A DNA stretch of 10,419 nucleotides from NCBI GenBank assembly GCA_018700255.1, contig JABISU010000042.1, positions 1 to 10,419 on the forward strand, given 5' to 3'. Below are positions 1-7,306 of this stretch, in pieces. This DNA comes from Flavobacteriales bacterium. GTDB lineage: Bacteria > Bacteroidota > Bacteroidia > Flavobacteriales > UA16. Under the pieces are notes generated by a model. The model ran no database searches. It saw only the letters and a program-made list of their open reading frames with translations, and was not told where the DNA came from. Positions within the stretch are counted from its first letter, which is position 1, and each line of letters opens with the position of its first letter. Both the position numbers and the translations under genes were made by a program.

Positions 1-2
1 CA

Positions 3-1367
3 GAAAATCGTCAACGTATGCTTGACGAATTATTCGATATTTTAAGAATCCCATCAGTATCTGCAGACCCTGCTTTTGCTGGTGATGTAAGGAGATGTGC
101 AGAAGCTGTTGCAGCGTCATTAAAAAGAGCTGGAGCAAGTAATGTGGAGGTTATTAAAACACCGGGACATCCGATCGTTTTTGGAGAATATCAAACAAGT
201 GTTGATGCTCCAACAGTGCTTGTTTATGGCCACTATGACGTACAACCACCTGACCCTATCGACCTTTGGGATAATCCAGCTTTCGAGCCTATCATTAAAG
301 TTACTGATAAACATCCTGAGGGAGCGATTTTTGCCAGAGGTTCTTGTGACGATAAAGGCCAAATGTTTATGCACGTCAAAGCCCTTGAAGCTATGGTGTC
401 TAAAGGCGATGTGCCTTGTAACATTAAATTTATTATTGAAGGTGAGGAGGAAGTTGGTAGCTCTCATCTTGACGACTTTATCGAATCAAATAAAGAAAAG
501 CTATCGGCAGACGTTGTTCTTGTTAGCGATACCGGAATATTCGCTAACGACACACCGTCTATTACAGTAGGTCTACGTGGATTATCATATGTAGAGGTTG
601 AGGTTACTGGACCTAACCGCGATTTACATAGCGGTCTTTACGGAGGTTCTGCTCCAAACCCGATTAATATTCTTGCTGAGATGATTTCTTCGTTAAAAGA
701 TGAAGACCAGAGAATAACAGTCGATGGATTCTATGACGACGTCTTAGAACTCACTTCCGCTGAAAGAGAGGCTATGGCAAGAGCTCCATTTTCGGAGGAA
801 ACACATAAAGCAAGTATTGATATAGGTGCGCATGAAGGTGAGTCCGATTACACTCCATATGAGAGAATGAGCATTAGACCTACTTTAGACGTAAATGGTA
901 TATGGGGAGGTTATACAGGAGATGGTGCGAAGACGGTTATCGCGTCTATTGCAACTGCAAAAATATCAATGCGACTTGTACCACACCAAGATCACGAAAC
1001 GATCACGAAACTATTCACAAAACACTTCAAGAAAATAGCTCCTTCAAGTGTAAAAGTGAAAGTAACGGAAATGCACGGAGCTTCACCCGCAGTTACCCCT
1101 ACCGATAGCCCAGCTTATCACTCAGCGGCCCTCGCGATGAAACACACATTCGGAAAAGAACCCATTCCAGTTCGTTCAGGAGGTTCAATTCCTATTGTAG
1201 CTTCTTTTGAGCGCATCTTAGGTCTGAAAACTGTTCTTTTTGGTTTCGGATTAGATTCAGATGCAATCCACTCCCCCAACGAGCATTATGGAATTTTTAA
1301 TTACTTTAAAGGAATAGAAACCATTCCTCATTTCTACACTCATTTCGCTCAGCTACATGAAAAGTAA
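3..1367 (+). CDS. M20-family dipeptidase / metallopeptidase, 5' partial
   Basis: Zinc-dependent exopeptidase of the M20 family (carnosinase/CNDP-like dipeptidase branch), expected to hydrolyse dipeptides in the cytoplasm; no signal peptide is seen. An ATG lies at 18, but the frame stays open to the window edge and the five codons before it (ENRQR) read like the family N-terminus, so the true start is probably upstream. Counting from the ATG at 18, the metal and catalytic set is complete: H72-x-D74 (GHYDVQPP), bridging D111 (GSCDDKGQ), catalytic E144 and metal E145 (EGEEEVGS), D171 (VSDTG), H204 (DLHSGLYGG) in the dimerisation/lid domain, and H418 (AIHSPNEHYG) near the end. The 449 residues seen are close to the usual length of about 455-465. 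The stop overlaps the next gene by 11 bp, suggesting co-transcription. Exact substrate cannot be told. Confidence 0.93.
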   Translation, partial: ENRQRMLDELFDILRIPSVSADPAFAGDVRRCAEAVAASLKRAGASNVEVIKTPGHPIVFGEYQTSVDAPTVLVYGHYDVQPPDPIDLWDNPAFEPIIKVTDKHPEGAIFARGSCDDKGQMFMHVKALEAMVSKGDVPCNIKFIIEGEEEVGSSHLDDFIESNKEKLSADVVLVSDTGIFANDTPSITVGLRGLSYVEVEVTGPNRDLHSGLYGGSAPNPINILAEMISSLKDEDQRITVDGFYDDVLELTSAEREAMARAPFSEETHKASIDIGAHEGESDYTPYERMSIRPTLDVNGIWGGYTGDGAKTVIASIATAKISMRLVPHQDHETITKLFTKHFKKIAPSSVKVKVTEMHGASPAVTPTDSPAYHSAALAMKHTFGKEPIPVRSGGSIPIVASFERILGLKTVLFGFGLDSDAIHSPNEHYGIFNYFKGIETIPHFYTHFAQLHEK

Positions 1368-1821
1368 TATCAAGATACTTTCAATTTTAGCGTTTTTAGC
1401 GATTTCGACTTTGACAGGATGTTATAAGCAGCTTGAAGTAATTAATGTAGAAGATTTTTCAGAAGTAGCGATTGGACTCAAGGGACTTCGCTCTAACCTT
1501 GACGTGAAGATATATAACCCTAATTTATATCCCATAGAATTAAACGAAACGCAAATCACACTTAGAGTTAGAGATGTAGATGCTGGGTATGTTAGTTTAC
1601 CTAAAATAGTGAATATTGGCGCAAGAGATACTGCCACAATCAGGTTACATGTAGCTACCAGAGAGGGAGCTATTGCTGAAATTTTAAAAAAAGATGTCTT
1701 AAACTTTTTAAAAGGAGAGGAAGTTCCTTTCTCAGCATCTGGAATAGTAAGCGGGAAGTCGTGGGGTGTTAAAATTGAGGTGCCACTGGAACACTCACAA
1801 AATATAAGTCTTCGAAACTGA
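1357..1821 (+). CDS. LEA14-like (LEA type 2) small lipoprotein
   Basis: Small envelope lipoprotein of 154 residues. A short hydrophobic signal runs to a lipobox LTGC with lipidated Cys22. The mature part resembles a LEA type 2 / WHy domain: two hydrophobic beta-rich halves with the characteristic NPN turn (residues 54-56, in IYNPNLYPIEL), followed by strands alternating polar and hydrophobic residues. In bacteria such domains occur in periplasm-facing lipoproteins of unknown role, so no function is assigned. The ATG lies inside the last codons of the upstream peptidase gene (11-bp overlap), which points to translational coupling. There is no clear Shine-Dalgarno site, as is normal in Bacteroidota. 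Fold call fairly confident; function unknown. Confidence 0.8.
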   Translation: MKSNIKILSILAFLAISTLTGCYKQLEVINVEDFSEVAIGLKGLRSNLDVKIYNPNLYPIELNETQITLRVRDVDAGYVSLPKIVNIGARDTATIRLHVATREGAIAEILKKDVLNFLKGEEVPFSASGIVSGKSWGVKIEVPLEHSQNISLRN

Positions 1822-1838
1822 GATATTTACAACCTTCC

Positions 1839-2477
1839 TTACAGATCTAATTTGGAAATCATATAGGTAACTCCAACTTCCACAGTCATGTTCAACATTC
1901 TGTTATTCCATCTTGGTGTACCCGTTGGAGTCTCTGGGCGAGGAGCAATAGCGAGAATGCTCTGGGTTACACGAGCAAAAACATGAGAATGATCCCCATA
2001 TACAGTTCGTATTCCCAACACACCTCCTAAGTCATATTTTTTTATTGGCAAACCAGTTGGAAGCCAACCACCATAGAAATCTTCTTCGGCAACTAGTAAT
2101 ACGGATGGCTGTAATCCGACCATTAGGTCGAATATTCCATATGAATAGCTAGTAGTTATAGGAATATCAATGTATGTAAATCGATACCTCCAGGTTTCGT
2201 AATCGCCAGCTGTTGGGTTTGGCGGTTTTTTACTCCCTTTCTGATTGTACACTATCCCAATCTGTATGTTCTTATTTTCCGTCCATCCTATTTCAATAGT
2301 AGCGCCCATGTGGAGACCCACTTTGTTGAATCCACCTATTCCATCTCCATGAATTTGTGAAGCTGTTGCGCCACCTATAAGACCGCCATTAAATTGGAAG
2401 GCCTGACCTTCGGATTTCTTTGTTTGTGCGGAAAGCAAGTATGGTAAAAAAGCAAATAATAAAAGGCCTAGACGCAT
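1839..2477 (-). CDS. Small outer-membrane beta-barrel protein (PorT/OMP_b-brl_2-like)
   Basis: A 212-residue protein with a Sec signal peptide (residues 1-17, cleavage after LLSA) and a body of alternating amphipathic strands with turns rich in Gly, Asn and Pro. It resembles the eight-stranded outer-membrane beta-barrel domain common in Bacteroidota: an early GGLIGGATAS strand-turn, a GLHMGATIEIG strand pair, and IQIGIVYNQKGSKK, which is very typical of that family. Its expected place is the outer membrane; the role is unknown. It starts 7 bp after the stop of the Omp28-like gene, so the two are almost certainly one transcript. It converges on the LEA14-like gene with only 17 bp between stops. 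There are no cysteines, so it is not itself a likely thiol substrate. Family call is by pattern, not by a search. Confidence 0.78.
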   Translation of the reverse strand: MRLGLLLFAFLPYLLSAQTKKSEGQAFQFNGGLIGGATASQIHGDGIGGFNKVGLHMGATIEIGWTENKNIQIGIVYNQKGSKKPPNPTAGDYETWRYRFTYIDIPITTSYSYGIFDLMVGLQPSVLLVAEEDFYGGWLPTGLPIKKYDLGGVLGIRTVYGDHSHVFARVTQSILAIAPRPETPTGTPRWNNRMLNMTVEVGVTYMISKLDL

Positions 2478-2484
2478 AATATTA

Positions 2485-3354
2485 TTATTCAGCTAAATGG
2501 TGAGACAGGCAATTTACAACTTCTCCGTTTTCACTACTTGCTACAACTAAGACAGAAGAATTCTCGAAGACCCATTCAGGATCCCAACTGAATGTAAAGT
2601 CAGATTGAAATTCATCCCCTTGAATTGCATCATCGAATACAACAAGCCCTTCAGCACCAGTCACACTACCTCTAAGCATATGGTCGAATTGGTAATCAGT
2701 TATATGTTCGGGATCGTGTCCATAATACAACTGATCTCCGATTAGTTGCGACTCTGTAAAAAGTATAGCAAGTTTACATTCTCCATCTAGAGCGCCATTT
2801 GTAAATTGACCATTGACATGGATGTTAAGATGGCCTTGCCCAGCTGAAGGGTGCCAGAAAGTTTTGATTTGAAGCTGTAGCGGAGATTCAGAATTTAGTT
2901 CAGAAGCGACTTCAGCAGACCACTCAGAAGGAGAGTAAAAATTACCGGTTCCTCCTTTACGGTTAATTCTCCCAAGAGGATTTGCTTGGAAATCTAGTTG
3001 AGACCAAAATAGATCACCATCCTCGTTAGTCCAATCAATCGGGTATGAGTCATTTGTTATGGCCAAGTTTCCAGCGTGTATTGCAAGTGGGAAAACACGA
3101 TCTGGATTTGATACTGCTAGTCCTTCAGCAATCTCCGCAGCAGGAGGACAGTTTCCACATTGATGGGCAGTGAAGTCTTCTACCAATACATTTTTACCTG
3201 AAGTTGTGGCTAATTGAAAAACCGGAGGATTTCCGTACAGCTCCACATTGTACCCTTCAGTAAATGGAATTATAGGGTCCTCAATAATGTCGCACGAAGG
3301 GAATAGAATAAATGTAGTTATTGCAACTATGGATAAGAATCGAATAAGCTTCAT
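2485..3354 (-). CDS. Omp28-related lipoprotein with thioredoxin-like CGNC site
   Basis: A 289-residue lipoprotein of the Omp28 type. A signal peptide ends at a relaxed lipobox FPSC (Cys21). The thioredoxin-like domain begins with KNVLVEDFTAHQCGNCP, where C66 and C69 make a CGNC active-site motif; this V-EDFT-x2-xCGNCP signature is characteristic of Omp28 proteins. NPLGRINR (P126) probably supplies the cis-proline loop. The second half carries the usual Omp28 block DHMLRG (225-229) and ends in a strand reading SVLVVASSENGEVVNC. The Gly-Asn pair between the cysteines differs from the Gly-Pro of reducing thioredoxins, so the redox role (reductase, isomerase or structural) cannot be read off. Two further cysteines are C193 and C282. 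It is first of a two-gene operon with the small beta-barrel. The start follows a possible promoter immediately downstream of the upstream gene's terminator. Confidence 0.87.
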   Translation of the reverse strand: MKLIRFLSIVAITTFILFPSCDIIEDPIIPFTEGYNVELYGNPPVFQLATTSGKNVLVEDFTAHQCGNCPPAAEIAEGLAVSNPDRVFPLAIHAGNLAITNDSYPIDWTNEDGDLFWSQLDFQANPLGRINRKGGTGNFYSPSEWSAEVASELNSESPLQLQIKTFWHPSAGQGHLNIHVNGQFTNGALDGECKLAILFTESQLIGDQLYYGHDPEHITDYQFDHMLRGSVTGAEGLVVFDDAIQGDEFQSDFTFSWDPEWVFENSSVLVVASSENGEVVNCLSHHLAE

Positions 3355-3360
3355 ATCTAT

Positions 3361-3382
3361 CTAAAGTAATCTTAATGTTTTA
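3361..3382 (-). promoter_or_regulatory. Candidate Bacteroidota-type promoter for the Omp28-like gene
   Basis: On the minus strand, TACTTTAG (3368-3361) matches the Bacteroidota -7 element TAnnTTTG with one mismatch. A TTTA lies 17 bp upstream as a weak stand-in for the -33 TTTG. Six bases separate the -7 box from the ATG, so a transcript from here would have almost no leader. It begins in the T-rich tail of the preceding terminator. The region is AT-rich, so a chance match is possible. Confidence 0.3.
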
Positions 3383-3383
3383 T

Positions 3384-3431
3384 AATAAATAAAGAATCCG
3401 CGCTTGTACGTAACGCACACAACGCGGATTC
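3384..3431 (-). terminator. Rho-independent terminator after the T9SS thioredoxin-like gene
   Basis: A perfect 9-bp inverted repeat, GAATCCGCG (3394-3402) against CGCGGATTC (3423-3431), can be extended past a one-base bulge by TTGT/ACAA (3404-3407 with 3419-3422). Read on the minus strand, the stem is followed directly by TTTATTTATT, a U-rich tail; on the plus strand there is no such tail. It lies about 33 bp beyond the stop codon of the 494-residue thioredoxin-like gene and separates it from the Omp28-like operon. Confidence 0.85.
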
Positions 3432-3463
3432 AATATAGTTTATACGAGTTCTATAAGAAAGCT

Positions 3464-4948
3464 CTATTGTGCGTTCGTTACACGTAGAGTAGATGTTTCG
3501 TTACCAGCAGTCAGGCTTACGAGGTATATACCAGCCTCCATAGAAGCAAAGTCTAACTCGATGTTCTGTGTACCAGCAGCAATATTACCCAAGTTCATAT
3601 CTATAACCTTCTCACCTATTAGATTGTAAACTACAACAGAAGCATTCCCCGCAGCAGCAGCTGAGAAAGAAAGTGTTGTGTGATCTGTGAAAGGGTTAGG
3701 AAATACATTTACGCTAGATGTAAGATCGTTTTCAGTTATTCCAGTTACAGAAGTTACTTCCATACCAGCGATTAATTCTGCGAAATCTGCATCAGTAGAA
3801 CCGTCATATGAAACGACTATACCTACCTCTGTCATTCCATCCATAGAAACAACTGAACAAGCACCGTCTGCATAGTCTCCCCATTGAGAAGAATTTAGAC
3901 CATCACCATATGCATCGTATATAGTGAAAACGTAGCATTCGTTTAGGTCTAGTGCAACATCCCAAGTGAGTTCCGTGTCATTTTGATTTGCAAGAGATCC
4001 TTCAGCAATACCATCGATGTACATTCCTGAAGCAGACTCAATTGTCCAACTTGTCTCTTCTGGCCAGTTATCAGTTGTGATTTGAACTTGCACATAAGAA
4101 GTCGCTTCAGTAGATCCAACGATTGATACAGCGTCCTCTGCATTCCAATCTGCTCCGTTTACAGCAATAAGGGTGTAGTCAAATGTTCCAATCTCTGTGT
4201 AAGAGCCGAGATCTACAGTTTGATTCCCTCCATTTGAAAGAACACCTTCCCATAGTATATCAGATTGAGCAACACCGTTTAAGCTAATAGAAAAAGTCAT
4301 AGCAGTAACATCTTCTGAACCGAGATTTGTAACGGCAGCTGATGCATTCCATGCATCACCACCACAAGAAGAAGTTTCACCATTGTAAGAAACTAAAGGA
4401 GCTGCACCAGTAATTGAGTTTGAGCAGTCCATAAAAGCAGCAGCGACGTGCCCATCAAATGAAGCCTGACCAGATTCAACAAGTGCGTACCCTCCGTCCA
4501 CAGGAACTGGGCAAACAGTGTATATAGTAGGGTAGTATGTATTTTGGTAATCGTCGAAGACGTTACTCATATTATCAAACATTGGAAAAGGTGTTCCAGT
4601 AACCCAGTCTCCCACAGTTGCGGGTCCAGTACCGTGTAAGTCAGCGTCTGTAGTAGTATCGTCTGACTCTAAAGAGAAAACGTATAAATCTCCAGTTCCA
4701 TCAGGACCGAAGGTGTTCCATAGATCTTCAAGTATGCCAGTCTCTTTATAGCTCCAGCAAGGTCCACACCATGTAGCGTAGAAATCTAAGATGACAGTAT
4801 TGCCATTATCAAGGAGGTCGTAAAGATTATACTCGACACCATTAATGTCGGTTGCAGTAAAATCAGGTGCGATACTTCCGTTCGGAAGTTGCGCTAAAGC
4901 AGTCGAAGAGATAGTAAGTACTGCGAGAAGCATGTAAATGTGTTTCAT
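3464..4948 (-). CDS. T9SS-exported thioredoxin-fold protein (CGPC) with beta-sandwich modules
   Basis: A 494-residue multidomain protein exported by Sec and then type IX secretion. In order: signal peptide (1-19, cleavage after TALA); TlpA/AhpC-like thioredoxin fold (about 23-170) with ILDFYATWCGPCW (C61, C64) and cis-proline P140 in YYPTIY; a CARDB-like beta-sandwich (about 184-278); a second beta-sandwich (about 283-385) with TTDNWPEETSW and CYVFTIYDAYGDG, a module common in Bacteroidota secreted proteins and possibly calcium-binding; and a T9SS sorting domain (412-494) with VFPNPF, a central VVVYNLIGEKV strand and MEAGIYLVSL. The expected location is the cell surface or outside. Five further cysteines (146, 175, 195, 338, 364) are present. 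It lies 114 bp downstream of the DUF6029-like gene and is followed by a clear terminator. Domain calls are by eye; the natural substrate is unknown. Confidence 0.9.
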   Translation of the reverse strand: MKHIYMLLAVLTISSTALAQLPNGSIAPDFTATDINGVEYNLYDLLDNGNTVILDFYATWCGPCWSYKETGILEDLWNTFGPDGTGDLYVFSLESDDTTTDADLHGTGPATVGDWVTGTPFPMFDNMSNVFDDYQNTYYPTIYTVCPVPVDGGYALVESGQASFDGHVAAAFMDCSNSITGAAPLVSYNGETSSCGGDAWNASAAVTNLGSEDVTAMTFSISLNGVAQSDILWEGVLSNGGNQTVDLGSYTEIGTFDYTLIAVNGADWNAEDAVSIVGSTEATSYVQVQITTDNWPEETSWTIESASGMYIDGIAEGSLANQNDTELTWDVALDLNECYVFTIYDAYGDGLNSSQWGDYADGACSVVSMDGMTEVGIVVSYDGSTDADFAELIAGMEVTSVTGITENDLTSSVNVFPNPFTDHTTLSFSAAAAGNASVVVYNLIGEKVIDMNLGNIAAGTQNIELDFASMEAGIYLVSLTAGNETSTLRVTNAQ

Positions 4949-5062
4949 ATTATTCAGGTATAAGAGGTTTGTAAATCAGTAATTTATCAAAAAAATACGC
5001 GCTAATTTAAAGAATATTTGATGACTTTGATACCTTTACTCTCGTTAATCTCATATTTAAAG

Positions 5063-6745
5063 TTAAAAACTAGAGGTAAATGTCATCTCTAACCCACTAG
5101 ATGCAGGAACAGCGCGGCAAACTCCTCCTACACAGAAGATGCCTTCACGACGTTTCCCATATCCCAAGCTAAGTCTGTGAGCTCCGTTAATATATCCAGC
5201 TGAACCAAAAATATAGTGGACGCGTTTTGCGTTGTCGGGGTTACCGAAATTGTATTGATCAGTTATGTTTGCAAACCAATGAGGACTCCAGGTGTATTCA
5301 GCTACAATAGTTGCCCAATCGCCTTTGTCTTGTTCTGTAAATAGAGCTTGAAGTTCCGTTCGTAAGCTTTGACGTTTTGCTGTTTTTATTTGAGTTTCGA
5401 GCACGAAAATGTTAGCATAAACAATCCCTTTGAAGTCTGTTGTAACGGGTGTTGCAAGGGTATTGAATTGGAGATTCATATACATAGCTTTTGCCTTAAA
5501 TTTCTTTGAGAATTTCCGTTCAATCTCAAAACTTATATCTTGAACATTCAAAGAGTCCCCAAACCCCCAACTATTGCGCTGGTACCCATATACCAAATCA
5601 GGTCTTCCATCTTCACGTCCAAAGTTTGTAGTGTCTAAGCTATACGATGTTGCAAAAACCAAATTCATTTTAGTCCCGTATTTACCTCCGAGCTTAGATC
5701 CGCGTTTCAGATTGTAGTATAACTCTCCCCTGAAACTAGATTCTCCATTTATCACTGTTGCATAAGGATATAGAGTAGACGCTAAATTATAAGTATGGTT
5801 TTTCGTTATTGCAGGAATGTTGTTAATAGGAGCATCAAAAAGAAGTAGGTCTCTATCAGATCTAAAGCTCATATTATCTGTTGTAGATCTCTGAAAGAGG
5901 AATGTTAAGTCTTTGATATTTCCAGTTAGGTAATACACTAGAGCCTCGCCTTCTTTGTATATATATCCGTTATCTGCTGAAGGGTCATTAATTTTCTTTG
6001 TAAGACCAATTCCACCTTTCCACATTCCATAATGTATAGTAGCTCCATACTCCCATCCGGCAACATTTTCAGGAAGCTCTAGAATAAGTGTATCCTTTAC
6101 AATGTTACTTCCTTCTTGAAATCGACTTACAAATGAGTATCCAGGAATTAATCTAAGTTTAGAATCTTTTAGAGCTGGTATGATGTCGTTTAAGCTTATT
6201 TCGACATCTAAACCTCTAACAATACCATCACTATTTATTAGTCGACTATCGAAATCTAAGCGCTGCTTTCCATAAACCATTTTTACATCGACGCCATCTA
6301 TTGGGCTTAGTAAAAGGCGCACCCCATCCATAGCATTATCCAACCCTAGATTTCTCTCTTCATATGATCTTAATAGAGCGCCTGTTCTGAATGTTTCGTA
6401 GAAATTACCTACTGTCACATCTACACCAATTTCGGGATCACTCCATCGGGCATATCTATATCCAATGCCAGAACCCTTAAATCTACCTGGAAAACCTAAA
6501 ACGCTATTCAGGTAGGATTCATAGCGGAATCCGGCAGAGAAATTCCCTTGAGTGTAATTAATATTAGAATAAGCATTAAACCCCGATTTTGAAGAGGGAA
6601 CGACTGCACCTATAAGAGAATCCTCTTGGTATGACTGAAACAGAACAGAAATATTTCCAGATACGACACCTTGATCCGTTTCCTGAGCATCTACAGTTCC
6701 ACTAAGTAGAATTCCCAAAGAAAGAAATGCAATAAAATGTTTCAT
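5063..6745 (-). CDS. DUF6029-like outer-membrane protein
   Basis: A 560-residue predicted outer-membrane beta-barrel of the uncharacterised DUF6029 type. The Sec signal is residues 1-20 (cleavage after TVDA). The mature chain opens with VVSGNISVLFQSYQED and continues as many amphipathic strands with aromatic girdles (FSAGFRYESYLN, GIGYRYARW, VGNFYETFRTG), ending in a terminal phenylalanine (TFTSSF), a typical beta-barrel end. The only two cysteines, C538 and C543, form a FCVGGVCR motif in the last hairpin. The start is 2 bp after the stop of the TlpA-like gene, so both are surely co-transcribed, and a second thioredoxin-like gene follows. From memory DUF6029 genes tend to sit beside TlpA and Omp28-type genes in Flavobacteria, which supports the name; this should be searched. 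Function unknown. Confidence 0.82.
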   Translation of the reverse strand: MKHFIAFLSLGILLSGTVDAQETDQGVVSGNISVLFQSYQEDSLIGAVVPSSKSGFNAYSNINYTQGNFSAGFRYESYLNSVLGFPGRFKGSGIGYRYARWSDPEIGVDVTVGNFYETFRTGALLRSYEERNLGLDNAMDGVRLLLSPIDGVDVKMVYGKQRLDFDSRLINSDGIVRGLDVEISLNDIIPALKDSKLRLIPGYSFVSRFQEGSNIVKDTLILELPENVAGWEYGATIHYGMWKGGIGLTKKINDPSADNGYIYKEGEALVYYLTGNIKDLTFLFQRSTTDNMSFRSDRDLLLFDAPINNIPAITKNHTYNLASTLYPYATVINGESSFRGELYYNLKRGSKLGGKYGTKMNLVFATSYSLDTTNFGREDGRPDLVYGYQRNSWGFGDSLNVQDISFEIERKFSKKFKAKAMYMNLQFNTLATPVTTDFKGIVYANIFVLETQIKTAKRQSLRTELQALFTEQDKGDWATIVAEYTWSPHWFANITDQYNFGNPDNAKRVHYIFGSAGYINGAHRLSLGYGKRREGIFCVGGVCRAVPASSGLEMTFTSSF

Positions 6746-6747
6746 GA

Positions 6748-7269
6748 CTAGTCGACTAACTTTAGTAGTTCTTCATACAATTCTTCTTCGTCTCCTTCTG
6801 AGTAGTTGTTATGTGACCAAACCAACTCTCCCTTACCATTATATAAGAATGTATGTGGGACATTCATTACCTGCATAGCACGTTTAAAATCTCCTGCAGG
6901 ATCCAGAAGTATATCAAACTCCCATCCGGAACTCATTATATACGGTGATACTCTATTTGTAGAGCGGCTATCATCAATACTCACGGCCACGATTTTAACC
7001 CCAGTTTCTTCTTGCCAATCCCCGTAATAATCCATATAGGTATTTAACTCTCTTTTACAAGGGCTACACCAAGTTGCCCAAAAGCAAATCACGATAGGAT
7101 TTCCATCGTTTTCTATCGTTCCAGTATCAATTGTTGATCCAGTGAGGTCTTTGAGTTTAACCGAAGGAATAGTTTGTGCATATGCATCGACAGTTATTAA
7201 TGAAAGTAAAACTCCAGCCAGTAATATACTTTTCACGGGGCTAGATGTTTTGTAGAAGTTAGAATTCAT
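6748..7269 (-). CDS. TlpA-like periplasmic thioredoxin (CSPC)
   Basis: A 173-residue TlpA/ResA-type thiol-disulfide oxidoreductase. A long signal peptide (cleavage after DAYA, about residue 31, no lipobox) places it soluble in the periplasm. The thioredoxin fold is complete: SVKLKDLTG start, VICFWATWCSPCK with C68 and C71, IVAVSIDD strand, and MNVPHTF with cis-proline P138, ending in a charged helix. WCSPCK is typical of reducing TlpA-family proteins such as those serving cytochrome c maturation, but no such gene is nearby; the only partner in the operon is the DUF6029-like barrel 2 bp downstream. The active-site pair are the only cysteines. It is first in its transcription unit, 72 bp from a divergent gene. 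The second in-frame methionine lies well inside the fold, so the start at 7269 is well supported. Confidence 0.93.
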   Translation of the reverse strand: MNSNFYKTSSPVKSILLAGVLLSLITVDAYAQTIPSVKLKDLTGSTIDTGTIENDGNPIVICFWATWCSPCKRELNTYMDYYGDWQEETGVKIVAVSIDDSRSTNRVSPYIMSSGWEFDILLDPAGDFKRAMQVMNVPHTFLYNGKGELVWSHNNYSEGDEEELYEELLKLVD

Positions 7270-7306
7270 AGTTCAAAATCTCTAATAGGTACGACAAAGA
7301 AACGGC

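Noticed and set aside
120..467. Open frames inside the peptidase gene on both strands (120-467 minus, 142-570 plus, 233-424 minus, 902-1108 plus)
   Set aside because: All lie inside a conserved, complete peptidase reading frame, have no signal peptide or domain, and read as low-quality protein. They are shadows.
1422..1637. Minus-strand open frame of 71 codons inside the LEA14-like gene
   Set aside because: It is antisense to a gene with a clear lipobox and NPN motif, with no supporting features of its own.
1819..1841. Possible bidirectional terminator between the convergent genes
   Set aside because: Only 17 bp lie between the stops, with no inverted repeat or T-run visible.
3394..3431. 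Inverted repeat GAATCCGCG...CGCGGATTC considered as a regulator operator or CRISPR-like repeat
   Set aside because: It occurs once, lies just after a stop codon and carries a U-rich tail on only the gene's strand, which is best explained as a terminator.
3687..4143. Open frames 3687-3875 (plus) and 3949-4143 (minus) inside the T9SS thioredoxin gene
   Set aside because: They overlap well-supported beta-sandwich and sorting domains, and their translations show no recognisable fold.
4985..5010. Run of seven A on the plus strand (T on the minus strand) after the DUF6029-like gene, considered as a terminator
   Set aside because: The T-run follows GCGCG on the minus strand, but no stable hairpin of at least five pairs can be drawn before it, so it is left as AT-rich spacer. 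The DUF6029-like and T9SS thioredoxin genes may or may not share a transcript.
6806..7027. Plus-strand open frame of 73 codons inside the TlpA-like gene
   Set aside because: It is antisense to the conserved thioredoxin fold; no start context or motif.
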